Source: an uncultured Ruminococcus sp.
GTDB taxonomy: Bacteria; Bacillota; Clostridia; Oscillospirales; Acutalibacteraceae
Direction: 5' to 3'
Length of the DNA stretch: 63,701 bases
Assembly (NCBI GenBank): GCA_902785355.1
Contig: CACZYF010000017.1
Location: forward strand, 1-63,701
Shown piece after piece: positions 41,943 to 51,034 of this stretch; positions within the stretch are counted from its first letter, which is position 1, and every line of letters begins with the position of its first letter. The notes beneath the pieces were generated by a model. The model worked only from the letters and a program-made list of their open reading frames with translations. It was not told the origin of the DNA and searched no databases. Both the position numbers and the translations under genes were made by a program.

Positions 41943-43268
41943 ATGAAGCTTAACAGAAAAACAATTGCTTTATTGGTCGCTGTATTGTGTATTCTCGCAG
42001 TAGTACAGGCAATTCCTGCTACATTCGCGGGCGACAGCGAGTACAAGGAAAACCTGAGTCAGGCAAGACAGTATTATGAAGAAGGTTTGTATTTGCTGTC
42101 AATTGAATCCTATCAAAAGGCTCTCGCAAGGGAGGAGAGCTTACCGGTAGAACTGGAATTGACAGACGCGTATTTTCGTGCAGTGGAAAACGGAGAGATT
42201 ACGCATACATACAATATCACTACATATTTGAACGGTTTGGTTGAAAAGTATCACAATAACCATGAGATATACGATGCGATATTGAGGTTTGATATCGATC
42301 AGGAAGATTATCAAGCAGCTGCTGATATTTTGGAAGCTGCAGATAAATCAAGAGTTACCTCCGATATAATTACCGAAGCCAAGCAAACACTGAAGACAAA
42401 GTATAAATCATTGTATTCTGTTATTACAGATGTTAAAAGGAGCGCTCAGGGAACCTTTGTTGTAAAGGATGCCGATAAGTATTACATCTATGATGAAGAG
42501 TTCAAAATGTTGTTTGACAGCGGTTATGACTATGTATCCGTTTATATCAACGGATATGCACTGGCAAAGAAAAATGGAAAAACTTTTCTGATTGACAGCA
42601 AAGGTGTAAGACAAGCATATTTTGACGACGATATCACTTCTTCAACGGGCTTTGGCAGTGAATTATTCGCATGTAAAAAAAGCTCAAAGTTTTCATACTA
42701 CGATATGAAAGGCAACGAAGTTTTCGGCTCGTATGATTTCGCCGGAAGGTTCAAGGAAGGTGTTGCTGCTGTTAAGACTGACAAAAGCTGGCAGGTTATC
42801 GATACCGAGGGTAAGCCGGTATCGGAAGAGTCATTTGAAGATATCAAACTCGGAGGTTCCGACGAGTGCTGCTCCGGAGGCGTTATCTTTGCAAAAAAGT
42901 CCGGAAAGTACTATATGTATGACAGTTCCATGAATAAGATTTGTGAAGATGCATTTGACGACTGTGATTTGTTTATGGATAAAAACTGGTTGGCAGCTGT
43001 AAAGATTGATAAAAAATGGGGATTCGTCGATGTAACGGGAAAAACAGTTATCGAGGCAAAATATGACACTGCAAAATCGTTCTCATATGGTTTAGCAGCG
43101 GTTACTTCCGGTAAGGAATGTTTCTTTATCGATAAAAACGATGAGAAAATAATAACCGGAGAGTTCAAAGAGGGTAGTTATTTCAACAAAAACGGACTTT
43201 GCTTGATAAAGAGTGAAACTTTCTGGCAACCTATCGTTCGATACTATGTGGAGAAAGATGCAAAATGA
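41943..43268 (+). CDS. Extracytoplasmic TPR-like / WG-repeat protein of the Tad locus
   Basis: 441 residues. N-terminal signal anchor (IALLVAVLCILAVVQAIPA), a helical TPR-like part (~30-150, YKENLSQARQYYEEGLYLLS), then six or so WG-type beta repeats (~155-430), for example KKWGFVDVTGKTVIEAKYD and KSWQVIDTEGKPVSEESFE. WG repeats occur in surface and binding proteins. Its stop overlaps the next start by 4 bp (ATGA), so it is translated together with the TadE gene. May scaffold pilus components outside the membrane. Confidence 0.82.
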   Translation: MKLNRKTIALLVAVLCILAVVQAIPATFAGDSEYKENLSQARQYYEEGLYLLSIESYQKALAREESLPVELELTDAYFRAVENGEITHTYNITTYLNGLVEKYHNNHEIYDAILRFDIDQEDYQAAADILEAADKSRVTSDIITEAKQTLKTKYKSLYSVITDVKRSAQGTFVVKDADKYYIYDEEFKMLFDSGYDYVSVYINGYALAKKNGKTFLIDSKGVRQAYFDDDITSSTGFGSELFACKKSSKFSYYDMKGNEVFGSYDFAGRFKEGVAAVKTDKSWQVIDTEGKPVSEESFEDIKLGGSDECCSGGVIFAKKSGKYYMYDSSMNKICEDAFDDCDLFMDKNWLAAVKIDKKWGFVDVTGKTVIEAKYDTAKSFSYGLAAVTSGKECFFIDKNDEKIITGEFKEGSYFNKNGLCLIKSETFWQPIVRYYVEKDAK

Positions 43269-43918
43269 AATCCTTCTTAAACAAAAAGATCAATATGAAA
43301 GATGAAGGAGCTAATGTTGTAATCGAGGCATCCTTTGTTATGTCTATTGCTGTCGTGATGATTGCTGTTCTGATCAATCTGGGGTTTATTACCTATGAAC
43401 ATTCACTCCTTCAGGCTACAGCAAATAAAACAGCATCAAATATTGCGAATGTATATTCCTCGATTTGTCGTGATCCTGAGTTTGGATATGTAAACGATTC
43501 GAATTTTTACAAAACTAATTTATATCGGTACGTAACAAATTTTTTCACTTCTTCTTCCGATGATAGAGCGTCCAGAAAGGGAGCTTGGTATTCTCTGTAT
43601 AATATTAAGCGTAATAAGATGATGAAGGATGAACCGAAGAATATCAATATTGATGTTGAGGGAAGAAAGGGCACCATCCTGTTAAATCAGGTCATTGTGA
43701 CGATAAAAAGCGAGTATTCTGTTCCTCTTTCCCAAATATGGGGGGGAAATAATAAAATGACCTTTACTGTGACCGGCAGATCAAACTGTATAGATTTGCT
43801 TGATTATTTCGATACGGTTATGATGGTTGAAGATGACTTTATTAAAAAGCTGGATAAATTTACGGAGAGATTTACAAAGTTTATTAATACGTTTGATTTT
43901 AGCTCGTTGGTGAATTAA
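43265..43918 (+). CDS. TadE-like minor pilin
   Basis: 217 residues. A short leader (KDEGANVVIEA) precedes the hydrophobic TadE stem SFVMSIAVVMIAVLINLGFI with the Glu near its start, then an extracellular domain of ~170 residues with YSVPLSQIWGGNNKMTFTVT. TadE/F pseudopilins are processed by the A24 peptidase and help start or tip the pilus. Overlaps the upstream gene. Confidence 0.85.
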   Translation: MKSFLNKKINMKDEGANVVIEASFVMSIAVVMIAVLINLGFITYEHSLLQATANKTASNIANVYSSICRDPEFGYVNDSNFYKTNLYRYVTNFFTSSSDDRASRKGAWYSLYNIKRNKMMKDEPKNINIDVEGRKGTILLNQVIVTIKSEYSVPLSQIWGGNNKMTFTVTGRSNCIDLLDYFDTVMMVEDDFIKKLDKFTERFTKFINTFDFSSLVN

Positions 43919-43920
43919 TT

Positions 43921-46900
43921 ATGAAGAAAAGAATCAAAAAAAGAATTACAAAAGTATGTCGTGGTTCTATATCCATTCTTTTGTCACTGCTCTTGACCGG
44001 TATTTGTTCGCTGACCGCGTTGGTTATGGAAGCAGGCAGATACAGAACTGCCGATCAGATCATGGATGATGCTGCAATCAATTCCGCTATGTCGCTGATT
44101 GCTGATTTTGACTCTACTCTCCAAAAGAGGTTTGGGTTATATGCTGTTAAGTCCAGAAACGGAGAAGGCGGAGATATTTCTAAGTATATGAGCGCTAATT
44201 CCGATTCCGATGCATCGGGCATGTCTTTCCTTTATAATCTTATTGACAGCAAAGCAAGTTGGAAATATGATTTAGCTAATTACAGTGTTTTAGAACGTCA
44301 GATGCTTGAATACGAGAAGTATCGCGCTCCCGCAGAGCTGGCAGAAGAGTTATTTAATATAGATAAGATTATCAAGGAATTGAAAGAGAAAATCGAAAAA
44401 ATGATTCCCATGCTTGAGAATCTTTTGGAAGTTGTAGACGCAGCGTGTGATTTGCTTGATGCACTAAAGGAATTGTATACGTTATACAAAACGATCCAGC
44501 AGATAGAGGCATCGATCTTTGACGGTAAAGGAGGATTTGAAAATACAGTCAATCAGTTATTCGGGAAAGGTTGGGAGGCAATTGAGACAGGTTTCTTTAA
44601 CGGGAAAAAATGGGAAACTGCCGACCCATCGTATTACATATCTTATCGTGCGCTGAACAAGGCAATCGGCAATAAGATCGACTATATGAACTCTCATAGC
44701 CCTGCTCCTCAGCCTCCTGCAGGTGACCGTCCGTCGGTTGATGACATCAACAGGATTAACGCAGAAACTCTTGAAGCATATTATGCGGTGTTAAGCTACG
44801 CTGTTAATAACGGCTATTTTGACGCAAACGGTCTTGTTGACGCAGATGCAAAAATAGATGATCTTGTCAAGGACACTGATATCAGTTCTAAGATGAGTTA
44901 CCTGAGCTTTTTGAACAAGGACATGACCCGCAGCGCTATGGTCAGTGAGATGGCAAATGCTATTTCGGGATGGAACGTCGGTTCGTTTAGTGCAACTTCA
45001 AACAGAACGGATGTTTCTTCGATATGTTCTGCTGTTAACAACAACGCGAGTAATTACCGGTCGACCTATTCCGGACAGGTCAATGCTCAGAATTCATGGG
45101 ATCAGAAAAACAAAGCATATAACGAATATCAGGAGAAGCTGAAAGAGTATAACGAAGCAATAGATACAGAAAAAAAGAATTTAACTAACGCTCTTACAAC
45201 CATCGCCGGTGAATTGGGGACCTACAAAGGCTCGGTTGAAAAGTGTAAAGAAGCGGTTCAGAAGGCAGTAAATGCTGTTCAAAAGATGAAAGATAATGTT
45301 ACTGAGTTGAAGGGAGACGGAGATTGGTCGGCTGAAGATATCTCAAAAATCGACGATGTTTTTCAGACGTTGATTAATATGCTTACAACATCTATTCTGG
45401 ATAATGCAAATGAAGGAATGGATTTCATCGCGAATCAAAAAGCAGCACTTGAGGATGTAAGCGGTGAAAAGATCGATACAAGTTACGGAAAGCTGGCTGA
45501 TCATAAGAATCTGGATACCGGAAAGATGGAATATGAATCCGGAGGATATTATTTAAGTAAAACGGAGATGTCGGAAAAGCTTATCATAATCGGCGGACTG
45601 TCCATTTGCCGTAATATGGAGAGTCAATTGATCTCTGTCATGAACTGCTTCAAGCAACTGCAGCAAGCGTTTTCGGTAATTCCTGCTTTGTTTGATCCGG
45701 AGTGTGTCGCCAACCTTGATCCTGCGACAACAAACCTGTTCCCCTCAAAGACAGGTACAAACAGTGAGGAGAACAACGAAGAAGACCTAGCTAGTATAGA
45801 AGCGTATCTGAATGATGCACGAAGTAAGCTCGGTGCAATCTATGAGGAGGATATCGGCTTGGTCGATCCTAATAATGTCTCCGAATCTGACTTGATGAAC
45901 GAGGAGCTGACGGAAAGGATCTCGCGAATTGCCGATACTATGCAGGAGCTTTCCGGAGATCAGGATTCAATCCTCGCGAAGGTGTTGATCATTCCGGTAT
46001 TGGTCAAAATTGTCACAATGGCGCCAAAGCTTGTCCAGTTAATCGAAGATGTCATTTTTGTTTCTCAACATATCGGAGAGGTCTTGCTGATGTTGCCTCA
46101 GCATCTTGGTGAAAGTGTTCTATTGAATCAATATGCGGTTTCCAATTTCTCCAACAGGTTGGATAAGGTAAAGGGAGAACAGGGAGTCGGAAGAAGATTA
46201 TTGGGAATCGGAGGAGAAGTACGGAAAGATACGCAAACCTTCTCTCAGGCGAATTTGGAATATATTTTAGCCGGTGGCACCAATGAAGCGATCAACCAAG
46301 AGGCGTGCTTTAATCGAATATTTGCACTGAGATTGATAAATAATGCGATTCTGATAGCCTTGGATTCTGATTGGATGGAAATTATCAGTGCATGTAATTT
46401 TTTAGCCCCCGTTGTGTTTTTAGTGCTTCTCTATATTGAGAGCAATATGGACATGAACCTGCTGATCAAACTGAAGATGGAGATTCCTCTTATCAAAACA
46501 AAGCTGATATTATCTTTTGATCATTTAGCAGAGATCACTGAGAGTTTGACAGAGGTTGTAGAGATTGAGGAATTCGATTACGAAGATGAAGATTGTGTTT
46601 ATTCTTATTATTCGGAAAAATATGAACAAACATATACTTTCACCTATGAAGAATGGCGAGAATTGGGCTTGGAAACCACTCTTGAAGAAACCGGCGAGGT
46701 TATCAACAAGGATACGGATATTGTATTAGATAAGAATGCCAGCGCGCTAAGTAAATACTATGCAACCAAGGAAGTAAACGAGGAAACACAGAAAGTACTG
46801 AATAATCTTGAGGAAGGCTTGTTTAAGCTGGATTATAAATCATACTTGTTCTTGTTTATGTTCTTCCAGTCCAATCGTTTGAAAGTAAAACGAATGGCGG

Positions 46901-47100
46901 ATTTGATCCAGATGGAACTCAGATACACACAAATGTATCAAAAAGCAAATCCGGATGTGCTTTTGTCGGATTATCACACTTTTGTCAGAGTTCAAGCGGA
47001 CGGTACGCTTCATTCCGTGCTCCCTGTTATATCACTTGGTAAGAACGGTATCAATAAGGCGGGCTGGAAACTGACATCCGTTAAGTACGTAGGATATTAA
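43921..47100 (+). CDS. Very large TadG-like / DUF5702-type pilus-locus protein
   Basis: 1,059 residues. Begins with a basic stretch and a TadG-type stem (GSISILLSLLLTGICSLTAL) followed by EAGRYRTADQIMDDAAINSAM, then long extracellular coiled-coil segments (~115-165, ~390-460: KNKAYNEYQEKLKEYNEAID) and a hydrophobic patch near ~830. The N-terminal segment matches what I know as DUF5702 proteins of Firmicute Tad loci. Two bases behind the TadE gene. Its size and coiled coils suggest a rod or stalk reaching through the thick wall. Confidence 0.82.
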   Translation: MKKRIKKRITKVCRGSISILLSLLLTGICSLTALVMEAGRYRTADQIMDDAAINSAMSLIADFDSTLQKRFGLYAVKSRNGEGGDISKYMSANSDSDASGMSFLYNLIDSKASWKYDLANYSVLERQMLEYEKYRAPAELAEELFNIDKIIKELKEKIEKMIPMLENLLEVVDAACDLLDALKELYTLYKTIQQIEASIFDGKGGFENTVNQLFGKGWEAIETGFFNGKKWETADPSYYISYRALNKAIGNKIDYMNSHSPAPQPPAGDRPSVDDINRINAETLEAYYAVLSYAVNNGYFDANGLVDADAKIDDLVKDTDISSKMSYLSFLNKDMTRSAMVSEMANAISGWNVGSFSATSNRTDVSSICSAVNNNASNYRSTYSGQVNAQNSWDQKNKAYNEYQEKLKEYNEAIDTEKKNLTNALTTIAGELGTYKGSVEKCKEAVQKAVNAVQKMKDNVTELKGDGDWSAEDISKIDDVFQTLINMLTTSILDNANEGMDFIANQKAALEDVSGEKIDTSYGKLADHKNLDTGKMEYESGGYYLSKTEMSEKLIIIGGLSICRNMESQLISVMNCFKQLQQAFSVIPALFDPECVANLDPATTNLFPSKTGTNSEENNEEDLASIEAYLNDARSKLGAIYEEDIGLVDPNNVSESDLMNEELTERISRIADTMQELSGDQDSILAKVLIIPVLVKIVTMAPKLVQLIEDVIFVSQHIGEVLLMLPQHLGESVLLNQYAVSNFSNRLDKVKGEQGVGRRLLGIGGEVRKDTQTFSQANLEYILAGGTNEAINQEACFNRIFALRLINNAILIALDSDWMEIISACNFLAPVVFLVLLYIESNMDMNLLIKLKMEIPLIKTKLILSFDHLAEITESLTEVVEIEEFDYEDEDCVYSYYSEKYEQTYTFTYEEWRELGLETTLEETGEVINKDTDIVLDKNASALSKYYATKEVNEETQKVLNNLEEGLFKLDYKSYLFLFMFFQSNRLKVKRMADLIQMELRYTQMYQKANPDVLLSDYHTFVRVQADGTLHSVLPVISLGKNGINKAGWKLTSVKYVGY

Positions 47101-47111
47101 GGCGGTGTATC

Positions 47112-47783
47112 ATGAAGGATAAAAGAGGATCATTGATGGTCGAAGCTTCGCTTTCGTTGACAGCCTTTATGTTTTTGGTATTGTTTTTCATGAGCTTTGC
47201 CGGGGTTTACCGCGCTCAGAGTGTAGTATCCCATGCCGGATTCCAGACGAGCCAGACGATGGCGGTTCAATCTTTTATGCGGCAAAAGGTCGGAGAAGCG
47301 GGTACACTCCAGGCAGTTCGTAAGCTGATTGACTTTTACCAAATGATCAGTGGTTCTACCTGGGGTACCGGATTTACAGATTCGTTCAGAAGTCTCGGAG
47401 AGGTACAAAATCTGGAAGGGCTGATCAGAGAGGATTTCGCCTACAGCCTCGGCGATTCGATGGAGGAAGCCGACGCAAGGTTAAAAAAGGTTGGTGTTAA
47501 GAATGGCATCAACGGTATTGACTTTTCCGGTTCTTCCGTAACAAAAAGTGACATCACTATCAAAATGAAGTATACAGTAGAGATGCAGTTTGCTTTCTTT
47601 GGTAAAAAAGAACTGGTGCTGGAGAAAACGGCTGTATGTAAGGCGTTCGGCGGAGTTACTCTGCCGGGCTCGAAAGAAAAGAATGAGATTCCCGTTCCGA
47701 CTGCAACGCCAACTGATGGTGAGGGAGGTTCAGGCAGCAGTGGAGGCAGTGGATCATCAGGAGGCGGCAAACACGGCGGCTGA
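47112..47783 (+). CDS. TadE-like minor pilin with Gly/Ser tail
   Basis: 223 residues. Prepilin-like start DKRGSLMVEASLSLTAFMFL (Gly-Ser then stem with Glu at +5), an extracellular domain of ~170 residues and a low-complexity tail PTATPTDGEGGSGSSGGSGS ending KHGG. GGCGG region before the ATG. Last Tad gene; 277 bp without a recognisable gene follow, which probably hold the promoter of the next group. Confidence 0.85.
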   Translation: MKDKRGSLMVEASLSLTAFMFLVLFFMSFAGVYRAQSVVSHAGFQTSQTMAVQSFMRQKVGEAGTLQAVRKLIDFYQMISGSTWGTGFTDSFRSLGEVQNLEGLIREDFAYSLGDSMEEADARLKKVGVKNGINGIDFSGSSVTKSDITIKMKYTVEMQFAFFGKKELVLEKTAVCKAFGGVTLPGSKEKNEIPVPTATPTDGEGGSGSSGGSGSSGGGKHGG

Positions 47784-48060
47784 GTTCTCATTGTCCTTTC
47801 ATAAAACCAAGAGGGAATGATAACTGAGCAATAAGATGATATTTCGTTGATTATCTGAGATTTAAAAAAACTTGTGTAACTTACTGCGGATTGTTTACAT
47901 ATCGAGAGATTGTGTCCACATACAAGTTTTTGAGGTGATGCTTGTCGTATCATAAACATGAAAAACGACGGAAGGATTCGGCCGGTTGGACGTTTTATCA
48001 TGGTATATACATGCCCCAGAATAGAAAAGTTTAGATTGTCATTGTAAGGAGTATAGGAAA

Positions 48061-48387
48061 ATGATACCATCGCTATTGCTTTCGATAGCTCTTGTTGCGT
48101 TATCGCTTGCAGCAAATATATATGTATGGATTCAGTGCGCGGCACATGGCTCTATACCTGCGTATGCTATTGCCGGTGTTATGGCTTTTATCTACGTTTT
48201 ATTGTTCCTTTTTGGATTTAGCAGAACGAAACGAACAGGGAAACCGTATTTAACCATTATTGCAATCGTTTTATTTGTCATCGGAATGTTGGTATATATT
48301 TTCAGATATCAAATTATTGATATCTACAACAATGTATTTCCGTATATTCCACATGACGATGAATTGTCATTAAATAATTACATTTAA
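48061..48387 (+). CDS. Small three-helix membrane protein
   Basis: 108 residues, GTAAGGAG before the ATG. Three hydrophobic helices (~3-24, 35-55, 66-86) and a short acidic C-terminal tail. No family recognised. It lies between the Tad genes and the FHA gene on the same strand, with ~110 bp on the downstream side. Confidence 0.7.
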   Translation: MIPSLLLSIALVALSLAANIYVWIQCAAHGSIPAYAIAGVMAFIYVLLFLFGFSRTKRTGKPYLTIIAIVLFVIGMLVYIFRYQIIDIYNNVFPYIPHDDELSLNNYI

Positions 48388-48498
48388 GATGATTCTTGGC
48401 AAAGGCTGTTAAAGATTGATTGTATCGGAGCATTGATGCAATATGATTATAAGCTCTTTTATTGAAATATTTGATGAAGTATAGAGGAGAATTACATT

Positions 48499-50238
48499 AT
48501 GAGCTTTTATTTTGAAAATCAGGGAATCAATACATTTTTAGTTTATGAAATAAAGCCGACAGATGAAATCGATACCATGAGCTTGGGCATGATATCCAAC
48601 AATAAGATCGACGGCTTTGCCACCACTCTGTTTACGCAGATGGATAATACACGGTACATCAAGTATGATGTTTCCGCTAAGCTGTCTGTCAAGCAGTTCT
48701 TTGAGGGCGTTGTCAACAGAAAAAGATTGATCGGTGTGTTCAGAGGCATTGTCAATGCATTGATTGCAGCTGAGGATTATATGATCGATAACAAAAGTAT
48801 CGTGCTGGACACTAACTTCATATTTGCCGATGTTTCGACATGCAAGACGTCGATGATCTGCTTGCCGATCGTAGGTATGGGCAATCAGTACAGTGATTTC
48901 GGTGCTTTCTTCAAGAATATCATGTTCAGCACACAGCTCGATTCATCCGAAAACTGTGATTATGTTGCCAAGATTATCAATTATCTTAACAGCGCTTCCG
49001 TTTTTTCGCTTTATGAGTTTAAGAAGATCCTCGATGGGATAGAATACAGCACCAATACCCCGGCGACTAACGTCGTTCAGCCTGTACAACAGGCTATTCC
49101 GCAGCCTGTTGCGGCGCGTCCCGTGCAGCAGACGATCGTAAAGCCCGAACCGATTCCCGTACAGCCGAAGCCGGCGGTATCTGCCCCGGTACAGCCGCAG
49201 CAAGCACCGCCTAAGCCGGTTCAAACCAACGTACAGCCGCCGACGTTTCATCAGCCGGTTCCTCAGCAGCCTGCAGGCGGAAACAGCGGTGTGAATCGAA
49301 TGAATAATCCCGGACAAAATCCTGTTTCGGCACCGGTATCTCCCGATGAGAAACCGATGTCCTTCTTCAGTTTGATGATGCATTACAATAAAGAGAATGC
49401 TGCGAAGTACAAGGCGCAGCAGGCGGCGAAGAAAAACGGTCAGGCGGTGCCTCAGGCGCCTGTGCAGAGCTTCCCTCAGCCCGGGCGTCAGCCGATGCAG
49501 CAGCCTGTTCCCGGAAAGAATAAGAAGAACCCGCCCGCAGCGTTTAACGGCGGTTTCGCTGTTCCCGGTCAGCAGCAGAAGGCTCCGGTACAGCAGGGTG
49601 GCTTTGCGATACCCGGTCAGGGACCCGCACCGATCGGCACTCAGGCGCCGGCTCAACGCGGCGGCTTCGCGATTCCGGGACAGGGTCCCGCGCCGATCGG
49701 CAAACCCGCTCCCTCACCGATTCCCGCGCCGATTCAGAATAAGACCGCAAAGCCGGCACCGGCTCCCGTGCAGCAGACGCCGTTCAATGCGCCTGTCAGC
49801 CAAGGCTACCAGCCGAACCAGCCGATGAATGAGGTCGCGATGAACTTCGGTGAGACCACGGTTCTCGGCGGCGGCGAAGGCGGTGAAGGCGAGACCACCG
49901 TACTGGGTGATCTGCCCGGCACCTCCGCACAGCAGGCGGTCAAGCGTCCCTTCATCGTTCGTGTGAAGAACAACGAGCGTATCGCGGTGGATAAGCCTGT
50001 CTTCCGCATCGGTAAGGAAAGAAGCTTTGTTGATTATTTTGTCGGCGATAACGCCTATGTCAGCCGTGTCCACGCAAATGTAGTTCAAAAGGACGGCAGG
50101 TATTATATTATTGATAACAATTCCCGTAACCGTACCTTCGTTAACGGTGAGGCGATCACCAGCAGCACTGAGGTCGAGTTGCACAGCGGTGATACCTTCA
50201 AGCTCGCAAACGAAGAATTTGAGTTCAAACTGTTTTGA
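48499..50238 (+). CDS. DUF6382 / FHA-domain phosphothreonine-binding protein
   Basis: 579 residues. N-terminal ~180 residues of DUF6382 type (SFYFENQGINTFLVYEIKPT), a long Pro/Gln-rich linker (~190-440) with an internal duplication (GGFAIPGQGPAPIG twice), then GETTVLGGGEGGEGETTVLG and a C-terminal FHA domain (~485-579: FRIGKERSFVDYFV, SRVHANVV, NSRNRTFVNGE). FHA domains bind phosphothreonine; the two TTVL threonines next to the domain look like kinase targets that could fold back onto it, as in GarA-type switches. Kinase and phosphatase genes follow directly. Likely a cytoplasmic adaptor of the surface locus. Confidence 0.9.
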   Translation: MSFYFENQGINTFLVYEIKPTDEIDTMSLGMISNNKIDGFATTLFTQMDNTRYIKYDVSAKLSVKQFFEGVVNRKRLIGVFRGIVNALIAAEDYMIDNKSIVLDTNFIFADVSTCKTSMICLPIVGMGNQYSDFGAFFKNIMFSTQLDSSENCDYVAKIINYLNSASVFSLYEFKKILDGIEYSTNTPATNVVQPVQQAIPQPVAARPVQQTIVKPEPIPVQPKPAVSAPVQPQQAPPKPVQTNVQPPTFHQPVPQQPAGGNSGVNRMNNPGQNPVSAPVSPDEKPMSFFSLMMHYNKENAAKYKAQQAAKKNGQAVPQAPVQSFPQPGRQPMQQPVPGKNKKNPPAAFNGGFAVPGQQQKAPVQQGGFAIPGQGPAPIGTQAPAQRGGFAIPGQGPAPIGKPAPSPIPAPIQNKTAKPAPAPVQQTPFNAPVSQGYQPNQPMNEVAMNFGETTVLGGGEGGEGETTVLGDLPGTSAQQAVKRPFIVRVKNNERIAVDKPVFRIGKERSFVDYFVGDNAYVSRVHANVVQKDGRYYIIDNNSRNRTFVNGEAITSSTEVELHSGDTFKLANEEFEFKLF

Positions 50239-50254
50239 TAATTAGGAGTCAAAA

Positions 50255-51022
50255 ATGGATTTTTTAATTGCTGCCGATACCGATATTGGTAATACCAGAA
50301 AAACGAATCAGGACAGCGTAGCTGTTATGGTCGCTGACATGGGCAGCGTTCCCGTGGCGTTCGGTGTGATCTGTGACGGCATGGGCGGTCTTGCGAAAGG
50401 CGAGCTTGCGAGCGCTACCATGATCCACTCGATGACGGCGTGGTTCAGGAACGACTTCCCCTCGATGTATCGGAGCGGCATGGAGGACGGCGCGATCCGC
50501 GACGTATGGACCTCGATCATTCGCAGAAACAACGAGGCGATCCAGAGCTACGGCGCCGCGAATCAGCTGAGTCTCGGCACGACGATCTCAGCCATCCTGA
50601 TTACGCCCGAACGGTATTATATCGTTAATGTCGGCGATACGCGAATCTACGAGATCGGCAGCACCGTCAAGCAGCTCACCGACGATCAGACGGTCGTCGC
50701 TCAGGAGCTCAGGTACGGTAGGATCACGCCCGAACAGGCGGAGAACGACCCCAGAGGCAGCGTGCTGCTGCAGTGCGTCGGCGCGTCAAGGGTGGTGAAT
50801 CCGGAGTTCTTCTTCGGCGCTCCGCTGCAGAACGCGACCTACCTGCTGTGCAGCGACGGCTTCCGTCATAAGATCGGCAACGCGGAGATCATGGACTTCT
50901 TCAACGCGGCGATCAACACCGACGCCGATATCATGAAGACGCATATTCGCCAGCTCATCGAGCTGAACAAGCAAAAGCAGGAGAAGGACAACATCACCGC
51001 TGCATTAATCAGAACGTTTTAA
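50255..51022 (+). CDS. PP2C-family Ser/Thr protein phosphatase
   Basis: 255 residues. Metal-binding motifs of PPM phosphatases: ADTDIGNTRKTNQDSVAV, VICDGMGGLAKGELAS, LCSDGF and KDNITAALI. Removes phosphates from Ser/Thr. Placed between the FHA protein and the kinase, it should reverse that kinase. Ribosome binding site TAGGAG. Confidence 0.95.
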   Translation: MDFLIAADTDIGNTRKTNQDSVAVMVADMGSVPVAFGVICDGMGGLAKGELASATMIHSMTAWFRNDFPSMYRSGMEDGAIRDVWTSIIRRNNEAIQSYGAANQLSLGTTISAILITPERYYIVNVGDTRIYEIGSTVKQLTDDQTVVAQELRYGRITPEQAENDPRGSVLLQCVGASRVVNPEFFFGAPLQNATYLLCSDGFRHKIGNAEIMDFFNAAINTDADIMKTHIRQLIELNKQKQEKDNITAALIRTF

Positions 51023-51034
51023 GGGGTATTCTCA

